A program made the translations under genes and the position numbers. Below are positions 8,885-17,303 of a DNA stretch of 64,000 nucleotides, piece by piece; positions within the stretch are counted from its first letter, which is position 1, and the number at the start of each line of letters is the position of its first letter. Where the stretch lies: positions 61,735 to 125,734 of the forward strand of contig JBBQZO010000013.1 of NCBI GenBank assembly GCA_038207625.1, in the 5' to 3' direction. Below the pieces are notes generated by a model. It was not told where the DNA came from. It saw only the letters and a list, made by a program, of their open reading frames with translations, and searched no databases. Origin of the DNA: JBBQZO01 sp038207625 (GTDB lineage Bacteria > Pseudomonadota > Gammaproteobacteria > Burkholderiales > Burkholderiaceae_D).

Positions 8885-9943
8885 ATGAGCACAGCACCGG
8901 AACAGAAAATCAAACTGACCTCGTTTTCGCACGGAGGCGGCTGCGGCTGCAAGATCGCACCGGGCGTACTGGCCGAGATCCTGAAAAACTCCAGCGGCTT
9001 CCCGGTGCCCAAGGAACTGATGGTGGGCATCGAAACGGCCGACGACGCCGCCGTCTACAAACTCAACGACGAACAGGCGCTGATCGCCACCACCGATTTC
9101 TTCATGCCGATCGTCGACGATCCGTTCGACTTCGGACGCATCGCCGCCACCAACGCCATTTCTGACGTGTACGCGATGGGCGGCACGCCGATCATGGCGC
9201 TGGCTCTGGTGGGCATGCCGATCAACAAACTGCCGCTGGAGGTGATCGGCCAGATCATCCGCGGCGGCGAGTCGATCTGCGCCGAAGCGGGCATCCCGAT
9301 CGCGGGCGGCCACACGATCGACTCGGTCGAGCCGATCTACGGCCTGGTCGTCTTGGGCTTGGTGCATCCGTCCAAGGTCAAGCGCAACGCCGACGCGCGC
9401 GCCGGCGACGTGCTCATTCTGGGCAAACCGCTGGGCGTGGGCGTGCTGTCGGCGGCGCTGAAAAAAGACGTACTGGGCGAGGACGGCTACGCGGCGATGA
9501 TCGCCAACACGACCAAACTGAACAAGCCGGGCATCGCGCTGGCCCAGATGGACGGCGTGCATGCGCTGACCGACGTGACCGGCTTCGGGCTGCTTGGCCA
9601 CCTGCTGGAAATGGCGCGCGGCGCCGGTCTGACGGCGCAACTGGAGATGGCCAAAATTCCACTGCTGCCCGGCGTCGAGCAACTGGCGCACGACGGCTTT
9701 TTCACCGGCGCGTCGGCACGCAACTGGGACGCCTACGGCAAGGATGTGAAGCTGTCCGAGCAGGTGACGATGGCGCAAAAAATGCTGCTGACCGATCCGC
9801 AAACCTCGGGCGGGTTGCTCATTGCGTGCGATGCGGCCAGCGTCGACGAGGTGCTGGCACTGTTTGCGCGCGGCGGCTTCGCACACGCCGCCGTGATCGG
9901 CCAGATGGCCGCCGGCCCGGCGCGGGTCGACGTCGCCGCCTGA
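8885..9943 (+). CDS. senC: Selenide, water dikinase (SelD/SenC)
   Basis: This 352-aa enzyme makes selenophosphate from selenide and ATP. The active-site block HGGGCGCKIAPG places Cys20, Cys22 and Lys23 where E. coli SelD has Cys17, Cys19 and Lys20. The AIRS-type nucleotide regions follow (TTDFFMPIVDDPFDFGRIAA, DVTGFGLLGHLLEMARGA, LLTDPQTSGGLL). Its place behind senB makes it the selenophosphate supplier for selenoneine, and it could serve other selenium pathways too. No selA, selB or selenocysteine tRNA was seen in the window. AAGGAAC stands about 11 bases before the ATG. Confidence 0.95.
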   Translation: MSTAPEQKIKLTSFSHGGGCGCKIAPGVLAEILKNSSGFPVPKELMVGIETADDAAVYKLNDEQALIATTDFFMPIVDDPFDFGRIAATNAISDVYAMGGTPIMALALVGMPINKLPLEVIGQIIRGGESICAEAGIPIAGGHTIDSVEPIYGLVVLGLVHPSKVKRNADARAGDVLILGKPLGVGVLSAALKKDVLGEDGYAAMIANTTKLNKPGIALAQMDGVHALTDVTGFGLLGHLLEMARGAGLTAQLEMAKIPLLPGVEQLAHDGFFTGASARNWDAYGKDVKLSEQVTMAQKMLLTDPQTSGGLLIACDAASVDEVLALFARGGFAHAAVIGQMAAGPARVDVAA

Positions 9944-10365
9944 TCGTGCACGTGGCGCACTTCGGTGCGCACTTGCTTTGCGCGCTGCCGTGCTGTCGCC
10001 CGGAACCGCTGGCGCCGCGTCGCCAGCAACATCCAGCGCTATGCGCCACGCCAATGATGGCGAGCGGGATCGCGAGCATGCCGCACGCGTAGTTGGACGA
10101 TTTTCGCGGAACATTCGATTGATCACATGGTCAGATCTTGACGGTGATCCGGCGTGCCCAACGCGTCTTTGTGGACAACGACGCCAAGCACACGTCATCG
10201 TCACCGGTCCACGGGCCCGCGCCGCGACGGATCGTTGCAGTGCATTTGTATGCAACCGATTCCCCATGGGAAAGTGGCACGTGGATGGTTGTCGATCATG
10301 CGGCACGCCTGAAGATGCATGGTCCTTGTGATGGCGCCGACGCGTTCGTTGATCAGGAGCTTGCC
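9944..10365. other. Intergenic region, 422 bases
   Basis: This lies between selD and the phosphoesterase gene. I see no gene, no T-tailed hairpin and no clear promoter, only GC-rich sequence with short frames that lack ribosome sites. Confidence 0.5.
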
Positions 10366-11796
10366 ATGAACAGTCAGTTAGGACGAATCGACCATGTCAT
10401 ACAATTGATGCTGGAAAACCGCTCGTTCGACCAGATGTTGGGTTACCTGTATGCGGACGCCGGTAACCAGTCGCCCTTGGGACATCCTTTTGACGGACTC
10501 ACCGGCGACGAGGGCAACCCCGACGGAACGGGACGCACCGTGCGCGTCTATCCGATCACCCCGGATGCCAAGCATCCTTACCTGATGCCAGGCGCAGATC
10601 CGGGTGAAGGTTTCTTCAACACGAATGTGCAGTTGTTTGGTACCCAGCACCCGGCCCACGGCGCACTGGCGTCCAACAATGGTTTCGTCATCAACTTCAA
10701 GAGCGCCATCCAGGCTGATCTGGCCAGGCACTTTCCGGACACCTTGCCCGGCACCGTGCCGGCCGAAGTCATGGGCATGTATGCGCCGCAAACGCTGCCC
10801 ATCATGTCGGCCTTGGCGCGCGGCTATGCGGTGTGCGACCGCTGGTTCGCATCGGTGCCGACCCAGACCATTCCGAACCGCGCCTTCGCCGCCTGCGCGA
10901 CTTCGCAAGGCAATCTGGACAACCACGTCAAGGTATTCACCTGCCCCAGCATCTTCGGCCGGCTATCCAACAAGGGGCTCGATTGGGCGATCTACGGCTA
11001 CAACGGTGCGCCAATGACGCGCTTGGATTTTCCGGACACCATCAATGCCGATCCTGGCCATTTTGGCCGCTATACCGAGTTCGCCAAGCGCGCGGCGGCG
11101 GGCACCCTGCCGGCCTATACCTTTCTCGAACCGAGTTTCGGCGCCAGCGGCAACAGCCAACACCCCAATTACGACGTGGCTCTGGGCGAGCAGCTGTTGC
11201 ACGACCTGTACTACACGCTCAGACGCAGTCCGGCCTGGGCGAAGACGCTGCTGGTGATTACCTACGATGAACACGGCGGCAACTACGATCATGTGGCACC
11301 GCCCCAGAACGCGGCACCGCCCGACGATATCGCCGGAGAATTCGACGGCTTCGACTTCACCCGCTACGGCGTGCGCATTCCCGCAATCCTGGTCTCGCCG
11401 CTGATTGCCGCCGGTACCGTGTTCCGGCCGGGCAGCGGCACGCTTGACCACACCTGCGTGCTGAAAACCCTGGCGCTGCGCTTTGGCCTGGACGCGCTCA
11501 CACGGCGCGACGCCAGCGCGCCTGATCTTGCTGGCGTGCTCAGTTTGCACCAAGCCAGATCCGACGATCCCTTGCACGATGTCGTCGTTCCCGTGTCGGC
11601 GCAACGCAACCCGAACCAGTCCATCCCAACCGAGCTGGAAAAGATCCATGCGATGAAGGTCGCCAGACTGCCACTGCCCGACGCGCACGGCCAGTTCAAA
11701 CATGTGCCGCCGGACCTGTCGAGCAGCGCCGCGCTGCACGACTATGTGGAGGGGCGCACGGCCGCATGGAACGAGCATCTGCGCCGCCACCAATAG
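10366..11796 (+). CDS. Phosphoesterase family protein (phospholipase C / acid phosphatase type)
   Basis: This 476-aa protein belongs to the phosphoesterase family of bacterial non-haemolytic phospholipase C and AcpA-type acid phosphatases. The N-terminus IDHVIQLMLENRSFDQMLGY holds the conserved metal and nucleophile region (LENRSFD). VCDRWFASVPTQTIPNRAF, TYDEHGGNYDHV and HTCVLKTLALRF are the other hallmark blocks. It would hydrolyse phosphate esters, possibly phospholipid head groups. There is no Tat or Sec signal in front of the domain, so export is unproven. AGGAG lies 8 bases before ATG 10366. An upstream reading of 76 residues has no family match. The gene stands alone. Confidence 0.85.
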   Translation: MNSQLGRIDHVIQLMLENRSFDQMLGYLYADAGNQSPLGHPFDGLTGDEGNPDGTGRTVRVYPITPDAKHPYLMPGADPGEGFFNTNVQLFGTQHPAHGALASNNGFVINFKSAIQADLARHFPDTLPGTVPAEVMGMYAPQTLPIMSALARGYAVCDRWFASVPTQTIPNRAFAACATSQGNLDNHVKVFTCPSIFGRLSNKGLDWAIYGYNGAPMTRLDFPDTINADPGHFGRYTEFAKRAAAGTLPAYTFLEPSFGASGNSQHPNYDVALGEQLLHDLYYTLRRSPAWAKTLLVITYDEHGGNYDHVAPPQNAAPPDDIAGEFDGFDFTRYGVRIPAILVSPLIAAGTVFRPGSGTLDHTCVLKTLALRFGLDALTRRDASAPDLAGVLSLHQARSDDPLHDVVVPVSAQRNPNQSIPTELEKIHAMKVARLPLPDAHGQFKHVPPDLSSSAALHDYVEGRTAAWNEHLRRHQ

Positions 11797-11883
11797 CGCA
11801 CAGCGCTGCCGCAGCTTGCCAGTTTGCGTCGCCGGGTGGCGTATGCGCGCCGGCCGACGGGCGATTCGGCGTGCCCAGCGGGC

Positions 11884-11916
11884 CCGCCTTGTCAACCGCC
11901 ACGCTTGACAAGGCGG
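11884..11916 (+). promoter_or_regulatory. 12-bp inverted repeat over the leu promoter -35
   Basis: CCGCCTTGTCAA at 11884-11895 and its exact complement TTGACAAGGCGG at 11905-11916 flank a 9-base spacer. The right arm contains the whole -35 hexamer of the promoter ahead of the leucine leader. It may be a repressor operator. It might instead be a hairpin ending the phosphoesterase transcript, but no T-run follows. Confidence 0.6.
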
Positions 11917-11934
11917 CGCGCCATCGCGTACATT
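11905..11934 (+). promoter_or_regulatory. Sigma-70 promoter of the leucine leader/leuA transcript
   Basis: A perfect TTGACA -35 at 11905-11910 and TACATT at 11929-11934 are separated by 18 bases. The expected transcription start, about 7 bases downstream, coincides with the A of the leader ATG at 11941, so the transcript is predicted to be leaderless. Confidence 0.8.
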
Positions 11935-11940
11935 AAGCCC

Positions 11941-12018
11941 ATGTCCGCATCCCTGCACCTGCAAACTTCCCTACCGCTCACTGGCGATCTATCGCTAGCG
12001 ACGCTACTACGCGCGTAA
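11941..12018 (+). CDS. leuL: Leucine-rich leader peptide of leuA (attenuation)
   Basis: This mini-ORF of 25 residues has 8 leucines. Five use CTA, a rare leucine codon in DNA of this composition, and two of them are adjacent (CTA CTA near the end). That is the hallmark of a ribosome-stalling attenuator leader: when charged leucine tRNA is scarce the ribosome pauses and leuA expression rises. It begins exactly where the promoter at 11905-11934 should initiate, with no Shine-Dalgarno site. A hairpin with arms CAGCG and CGCTG and loop CTT follows the stop. The gene symbol is by analogy with enteric leuL. Confidence 0.8.
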   Translation: MSASLHLQTSLPLTGDLSLATLLRA

Positions 12019-12089
12019 TTCCCGCTTCACCGCAGCGCTTCGCTGGCCTCTCGCCGGCACCTCTTGAACACCCAGGAAAGTTTGCACCG

Positions 12090-12200
12090 ATGTTTTCAGC
12101 CGCCCTCCACGCCTTGACCACCACTGCCGACACGCTGTCGCAGGGTGCGCGTGCGCTGGTGCGTCTGCTGCTACTGCTACCGATCGGTTGCCTGGCCTAG
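12090..12200 (+). CDS. Second leucine-rich mini-ORF between leader and leuA
   Basis: This is a 36-residue reading frame with 10 leucines, including five in a row read by CTG CTG CTA CTG CTA. AGGAAAG lies about 10 bases before its ATG. It ends 78 bases before leuA. Tandem leucine codons in a short frame just ahead of a leucine biosynthetic gene point to a second stalling leader. I found no convincing T-tailed terminator between it and leuA, so control might act by translation or Rho. Its translation is inference. Confidence 0.55.
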   Translation: MFSAALHALTTTADTLSQGARALVRLLLLLPIGCLA

Positions 12201-12278
12201 TGTAACGTGGCCGCCCGGCAGCCTTCCCGCCACAGCGCGCCGAACCGGCTTCCCCGTCTTTGATCCCTGGAGTTCCCC

Positions 12279-13973
12279 ATGATGTTGCAAAACCCGTCAG
12301 CGAAATATCGCGCCTTCCCCGCCGTCCAATTGTCCGAGCGCCGCTGGCCCGACAACACGATCACCAGCCCGCCGATCTGGATGAGCACCGATCTGCGCGA
12401 TGGCAATCAAGCCTTGATCGAACCGATGAACGCGGAAAAAAAGCTGCGCTTTTTCGAGATGCTGGTCCAGATCGGCCTGAAAGAAATCGAGGTGGGTTTC
12501 CCGTCGGCCTCGCAGACCGACTTCGATTTCGTGCGCAAGCTGGTCGACGAAAACCGCATCCCCGACGACGTCACCATCATCGTGCTGACCCAGTCGCGCG
12601 ATGAGCTGATCCGCCGCACGGTCGACTCCTGCGTGGGCGCCAAGCGCGCCATCGTCCACCTGTACAACTCGGTGGCACCGGTGTTTCGCCGGGTGGTGTT
12701 TGGCATGTCGCGCGAGCAGATCACCGAGATCGCCGTGTCCGGCACCAAGCTCGTCAAAGAACTCACGCGCGCGCATCCGGAAACGGACTGGGGTTTCGAA
12801 TACACGCCCGAATCGTTTTCCACCACCGAACTGGATTTTTCCAAGCATATCTGCGACGCCGTCAGCGATGTCTGGCAGCCTACGCCGCACAACAAGATGA
12901 TCATCAACCTGCCCTCGACGGTCGAGTGCAGCACCCCGAACGTGTATGCAGACCAGATCGAATGGATGTCGCGCAAGCTGGCCCGGCGCGATGCGATCAT
13001 TATCAGCGTGCACCCGCACAATGACCGCGGCACCGCCGTCGCCTCGGCCGAACTGGCCGTGATGGCCGGTGCCGAACGGGTCGAAGGCTGCCTGTTCGGC
13101 AATGGCGAGCGCACCGGCAACGTCGACTTGGTGACGCTGGCGTTAAACCTGTACACCCAGGGCGTCAATCCGGGACTGGACTTCTCCGACATCGACGCGG
13201 TGCGTAAGTGCGTCGAAGAGTGCAACGAGTTGCCGGTCCATCCGCGCCATCCGTATGTCGGCGATCTGGTATTCACCGCCTTCTCCGGCTCGCACCAGGA
13301 CGCGATCAAGAAGGGCTTCGCGCAGCAGCAGCCGAACACCTTGTGGGCCATTCCCTACCTGCCGATCGACCCGGCCGATCTGGGGCGCAGCTACGATGCT
13401 GTGATCCGCGTGAACAGCCAGTCCGGCAAAGGCGGCATGGCCTATTTGCTTGAAAAGGAATACGGCCTGGCCTTGCCGCGCCGTTTGCAGATCGAATTTA
13501 GCCGCGTCGTGCAGGCCGCGGTCGACGCCAGCGGGCGCGAAGTGAACGCGGCCGACATCTACGCCATTTTCTGCCGCGAGTATTTCGAGCAAAGCGTGCC
13601 CTACGCCTACAGCGCACACAAGATGGTTGAGGACAGTAGCAGCGACGAGCCGGTGCAGATCGACATCACGCTGGCGCACCGCCACGCACCGCTGTCCTTG
13701 CAAGGCGGCGGCAACGGCCCGATCGATGCCTTCGTCAACGCACTGGGACTGGACATCCGTTTGATGGACTACCACGAGCATGCGATCGGTTCGGGTGCCA
13801 ACGCCAGCGCGGCCTGCTACGTCGAACTGCGCCTGGACAATGGCCCCACCGTATTCGGCGCGGCGATCGACAGCAATATCGTGACCGCCTCGTTCAAGGC
13901 GGTGCTGAGCGCGGTGAACCGCCAACTGGCGCACAGCGCCACTGGCGTGGCCAGCAACGCCGTCGCCGCTTAA
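12279..13973 (+). CDS. leuA: 2-isopropylmalate synthase
   Basis: This is a 564-aa enzyme of the long (actinobacterial/betaproteobacterial) LeuA type. It condenses acetyl-CoA with 2-oxoisovalerate in the first committed step of leucine synthesis. The HMGL-like TIM barrel opens with STDLRDGNQALIEP, carrying the metal-binding Asp, and continues with SVHPHNDRGTAVA (His-x-His type metal ligands) and GCLFGNGERTGNVDL. The C-terminal regulatory LeuA dimer domain runs from about 430, with ALGLDIRLMDYHEHAIGSG. GGAG stands about 8 bases before ATG 12279; a second ATG follows immediately. The leader ORFs upstream imply leucine-dependent control on top of feedback inhibition. Confidence 0.96.
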   Translation: MMLQNPSAKYRAFPAVQLSERRWPDNTITSPPIWMSTDLRDGNQALIEPMNAEKKLRFFEMLVQIGLKEIEVGFPSASQTDFDFVRKLVDENRIPDDVTIIVLTQSRDELIRRTVDSCVGAKRAIVHLYNSVAPVFRRVVFGMSREQITEIAVSGTKLVKELTRAHPETDWGFEYTPESFSTTELDFSKHICDAVSDVWQPTPHNKMIINLPSTVECSTPNVYADQIEWMSRKLARRDAIIISVHPHNDRGTAVASAELAVMAGAERVEGCLFGNGERTGNVDLVTLALNLYTQGVNPGLDFSDIDAVRKCVEECNELPVHPRHPYVGDLVFTAFSGSHQDAIKKGFAQQQPNTLWAIPYLPIDPADLGRSYDAVIRVNSQSGKGGMAYLLEKEYGLALPRRLQIEFSRVVQAAVDASGREVNAADIYAIFCREYFEQSVPYAYSAHKMVEDSSSDEPVQIDITLAHRHAPLSLQGGGNGPIDAFVNALGLDIRLMDYHEHAIGSGANASAACYVELRLDNGPTVFGAAIDSNIVTASFKAVLSAVNRQLAHSATGVASNAVAA

Positions 13974-14025
13974 GCACGGCGCCGGGCAGCGACGCCGCCG
14001 GTGCGGGGCGCACCGTGCTGCAGCA

Positions 14026-14055
14026 AACATGGGGGAGCGCGCGCTTCCCCATGTT
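14026..14055. terminator. Hairpin downstream of leuA
   Basis: A 13-bp stem with one G-U pair (arms AACATGGGGGAGC and GCTTCCCCATGTT, 4-base loop) lies 53 bases after the leuA stop and 53 bases before the convergent gene ending at 14108. There is no T-run, so it may act as a bidirectional processing or Rho-linked terminator. Confidence 0.55.
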
Positions 14056-14107
14056 CACGTCCGAGCGCCCATGTCGTGGCGCGAACGTGGCGGCGCGGCG
14101 GGCTGAC

Positions 14108-14662
14108 TTAGGCCACCAGCACGGGCAAGGACAGCGGGTCGAAGTCGACCCAGTCGCCGCCGATGATGCTGCCTTCCGCGCGCTCCAGATGGTGGATGCC
14201 AAGCGTGCGAAATACGTCCATCGCCAGCGGCTCCTCGCCCGCGCCCGCCACGGCAACGGCCACCAGCATGCCCGACAGGCGCGGCATGCGCTGATTGCCG
14301 CCGCCCTTCTCAGGCTCGCCCGCCTCCTTCATCTTCGACAGGCTAAACAGCGAACCGACATGCGCGCCCACCAGCGCTCCCAGCACCGGCCCGACCGGGC
14401 CGAGCGCAACCACGCCGGCCACGCCCACCGCCGCACCGACGGCCCCGCCGACGGCGACGCCCTCGCCGACCGCCAGCGGGGTTTCCTTGGCGCCGGGCGA
14501 TTCGCCGCTGGTGGCGCCGACCGCCACCAAATCATGTTGACCCGGTTGGTTGACGAAAAACGTGCTGATCTGGTCCTCGCGAAAGCCCGCGCGCTGCAAT
14601 TGCGCGCACGCTTGCGCGGCTTGATCCTGCAACAGGACGTGGCCTGCAAGTATGGTAGTCAT
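14108..14662 (-). CDS. Glycine-zipper-like stress/membrane protein, uncharacterised
   Basis: This is a 184-aa protein. The first 50 residues form a small alpha/beta domain (MTTILAGHVLLQDQAAQACA). A long Gly/Ala/Val segment follows at about 68-105 (VAVGGAVGAAVGVAGVVAL), resembling glycine-zipper membrane helices. A C-terminal soluble part comes last (LAMDVFRTLGIHHLERAEG). AGGAGA lies about 8 bases before the ATG at 14662. I do not assign a function. The architecture resembles proteins annotated as low-molecular-weight stress or transmembrane proteins in Burkholderiales. It lies between leuA and egtB with no evident link to either. Confidence 0.75.
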   Translation of the reverse strand: MTTILAGHVLLQDQAAQACAQLQRAGFREDQISTFFVNQPGQHDLVAVGATSGESPGAKETPLAVGEGVAVGGAVGAAVGVAGVVALGPVGPVLGALVGAHVGSLFSLSKMKEAGEPEKGGGNQRMPRLSGMLVAVAVAGAGEEPLAMDVFRTLGIHHLERAEGSIIGGDWVDFDPLSLPVLVA

Positions 14663-14887
14663 CGTGAATTCTCCTGTTGGCGGCGCCCGGTGGCGCCCGC
14701 TGCTTGACGCAAGCGCGACGGCACCGCCGATTCCGGCGCGCCGCTGCGATTGCTGGCACCAGCTTGCGCCGTTCAACAGGGAACGTCCGTTCGCTTGCGC
14801 ACCGAGCGTGGCGGGCCGGCTCGACAGGCGCACCGCGTGGCCGGTGCGCACGCGCGCAGGCGGCCAGCGGCGACGCGCGACGACGCC

Positions 14888-16123
14888 TTATTTCGCCAGC
14901 CGGATGCCGCTAAATTGCCAGCGTGCGCCGGCCGGGAAGAAGTTACGGTAGCTGGCGCGCGCATGGCCAGCCGGCGTGGCGCACGAGGAGCCGCGCAGCA
15001 CGTACTGGTTGAGCATGAACTTGCCGTTGTATTCGCCCAGCGCGCCGGGCGCCACGCTAAAGCCAGGATAAGGTGCGTAACTGCTGCTGGTCCACTGCCA
15101 GCAGTGGCCGAACAGCTGACACAGCCCGGCCTCGGCCGGGGCGCCGGCCGGATGCAAATTGCCGGTGTCGACATCACTGTCGCGCGCGCCGATTTCCCAC
15201 TCCGCCTCGGTGGGCAGGCGCGCGCCGACCCAGTGCGCATAGGCGTCGGCCTCGTATAGCGACACGTGGGTGACGGGGAGCGCCAGATCGAGCTTGTGCA
15301 GCCCCGTCAGGGTGAACTCATGCCATTGGCCGTCGTCGGTGCGGCGCCAGTACAGCGGATGCGCCAAGCCGTCGGCGCGCACCCGCTCCCAGCCCTCGGC
15401 CAGCCACAGCGCCGCATTCGCATAGCCGCCCGCCTCGATGAAGGCGAGGAACTCGCCGTTGCTGACCAGGCGCGAAGCGAGCGCGAACGGCGCGACAAAC
15501 TGCTGGTGACGCGGCAACTCGTTGTCAAAGCAGAAGCTGGCGCTGTCGTGGCCGATCTCGACCAGACCGCCATCGACATCGATCCAGCGCAACGCTCCGC
15601 AGGGCGCAGCGGGCGCGTTTGGCAATGCCAGATACGCCGGCGCGAGCGGGTTGTACGCCAGCAGATGCTTGACGTCGGTGAGCATCAGCTCCTGGTGCTG
15701 CTGCTCGTGCTGCAGCCCGAGCGCCACCAGCGCGCTGATGGCGGCATTGTCCGGCTGGGCGCTCAGCAAACGGGTCATGCGCGCATCGACGTCGCGCCGG
15801 TACTCGCGCACCTGCTCCATGGCCGGTCGCGTGAGCAAACCGCGCCGCGCGCGCGGGTGCTGCTCGCCGATGCCGTTGTAATAGGAATTGAACAGCGCGC
15901 GAAACAGCGGATGGAAGGGCTGAAAGCCGGCCTCGTACTGGGCCAGCACAAAGGTTTCAAAAAACCAGCTGGTGTGCGCCAGATGCCACTTGATCGGGCT
16001 CGCGTCGGGCATCGACTGGGCGCCGCAATCCTCGTCCGACAGCGGCTCGGCCAGCATCAGCGAACGCTTGCGCACGCTGTCGTAGCGGGCACGCCAGAGT
16101 TGCCCGATGTCGCCTGCTTGCAT
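14888..16123 (-). CDS. egtB: Ergothioneine biosynthesis protein EgtB
   Basis: This is a 411-aa iron-dependent sulfoxide synthase that joins hercynine to a thiol donor (gamma-glutamylcysteine or cysteine) with oxygen. The iron-binding triad is visible as His50 (HLAHTSWFF) and His139/His143 (LQHEQQHQEL). The FGE-sulfatase domain follows, with GARLPTEAEWEIGARD and a terminal ASYRNFFPAGARW. It starts 3 bases after the stop of egtD, so the two genes form an operon. The donor thiol cannot be told from sequence alone; no egtA or egtC homologue lies here. It is a paralogue of senA at 6654-7850. Confidence 0.94.
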   Translation of the reverse strand: MQAGDIGQLWRARYDSVRKRSLMLAEPLSDEDCGAQSMPDASPIKWHLAHTSWFFETFVLAQYEAGFQPFHPLFRALFNSYYNGIGEQHPRARRGLLTRPAMEQVREYRRDVDARMTRLLSAQPDNAAISALVALGLQHEQQHQELMLTDVKHLLAYNPLAPAYLALPNAPAAPCGALRWIDVDGGLVEIGHDSASFCFDNELPRHQQFVAPFALASRLVSNGEFLAFIEAGGYANAALWLAEGWERVRADGLAHPLYWRRTDDGQWHEFTLTGLHKLDLALPVTHVSLYEADAYAHWVGARLPTEAEWEIGARDSDVDTGNLHPAGAPAEAGLCQLFGHCWQWTSSSYAPYPGFSVAPGALGEYNGKFMLNQYVLRGSSCATPAGHARASYRNFFPAGARWQFSGIRLAK

Positions 16124-16126
16124 GGC

Positions 16127-17131
16127 CTACCCCCGGATCGCGTGGGCGTACAGCACGGCAAACCAGCCGTTCGGGTCGGTCCAGCTGCGCGTGACCTGAA
16201 AGCCCGACTGCTCGAGCAGGCCGCAGGCGCCGGCCGGCGTGTACTTGTAGCTGTTCTCGGTGTGGATCCGTGCGCCGCGCGCAAAGCGCCGCGTGCCGCC
16301 CTGCCAGCTCACCTGCAGGTCGGCGCGCGCTTCGAGATGCATCTCGACGCGGCCTTGCTCGCCATTGAAAAAGGCCCGATGCTGCCAATGGCGCACGTCG
16401 AAGTCGGCGCCGATCAAAGTGTTCAGGTGACGCAGCACATTGAGGTTGAAAGCGGCCGTGACGCCCAGCGCATCGTCGTAGGCCGCCTCGAGCATGGCCG
16501 CGTCCTTGATCAGATCGACGCCGATCAGGATCGCGCCGTCGTCATCGCAGCCGGCGCGCAGCGTGCGCAGGAAAGTGCGCGCCGCATCTGGCGCAAAATT
16601 GCCGATCGACGAGCCGGGGTAGAAGAACAGCCGGCGCTCGCTGCGCACCGACTCCGGCAGCGAGAACGGCACCGAGAAGTCCAGCCCCAGCCCGCTCATT
16701 TCGATGTGCGGAAAACGCTGGCGCAGGCGTTCGAGCGCCTCGTGCAGAAAATCGTAGGAGATGTCGATCGGCACGTACTGGCCCGGGTGCAGCAAGGGAA
16801 ACAGGCGCGCCGCCTTGGCGCAATTGCCTGCGCCCAGATCGATCAAGGTGCTGCCCGAGCCGATCGCGCGCGCGATGTCGGCTCCGTTGTGATCGAAGAT
16901 GGCCGCCTCGGTGCGGGTCGGATAGTATTCGGGCAGCGCGCAGATGGCCTCGAACAGTTTCGAGCCAAGCGCGTCGTAGAAGAACTTGGGCGACACGAAC
17001 GCGTTTGGTGCCAGCAAGCCGGCGTTCAGTTCGGCCAGCACGGCGCCGGGCGCGCTGCCGCCTGGCGGCGCGTCGGGAAAGATCAGTCGGGGCGTTTGCG
17101 GTCGGGGCGTGGGCATAAGTTGGGCAATCAT
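16127..17131 (-). CDS. egtD: L-histidine N-alpha-methyltransferase EgtD
   Basis: This 334-aa SAM-dependent enzyme trimethylates histidine to hercynine, the shared precursor of ergothioneine and selenoneine. The SAM motif is LIDLGAGNCAKA near 92. YVPIDISYDFLHEAL and LFFYPGSSIGNF are family blocks. ENSYKYTP near the C-terminus belongs to the histidine-binding region. The start at 17131 (MIAQLMP) gives a normal length. An ATG at 17116 is an alternative, and neither has a strong ribosome site. A longer reading to 17335 overlaps the divergent transporter gene and is rejected. As the only hercynine source seen here, it may feed both EgtB and SenA. Confidence 0.94.
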   Translation of the reverse strand: MIAQLMPTPRPQTPRLIFPDAPPGGSAPGAVLAELNAGLLAPNAFVSPKFFYDALGSKLFEAICALPEYYPTRTEAAIFDHNGADIARAIGSGSTLIDLGAGNCAKAARLFPLLHPGQYVPIDISYDFLHEALERLRQRFPHIEMSGLGLDFSVPFSLPESVRSERRLFFYPGSSIGNFAPDAARTFLRTLRAGCDDDGAILIGVDLIKDAAMLEAAYDDALGVTAAFNLNVLRHLNTLIGADFDVRHWQHRAFFNGEQGRVEMHLEARADLQVSWQGGTRRFARGARIHTENSYKYTPAGACGLLEQSGFQVTRSWTDPNGWFAVLYAHAIRG

Positions 17132-17303
17132 CGTGTGAGTTGGCGACAACCTTGGGCACGGCCACAAGGCGTGAAACGCAAAATGGCTACGGGCGCAGTG
17201 ACTGTTTTTGTTATCATAGCCGAATATCCTAGTCAGGGCGCGCACGCCCGGCATCGTTGTATCGGCCGCAGCAGATCCCATTTCCTCACATGAAAGCTCT
17301 CCC

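Noticed and set aside
10138..10365. N-terminal extension of the phosphoesterase
   Set aside because: The 76 extra residues have no domain or signal peptide, while AGGAG marks the ATG at 10366.
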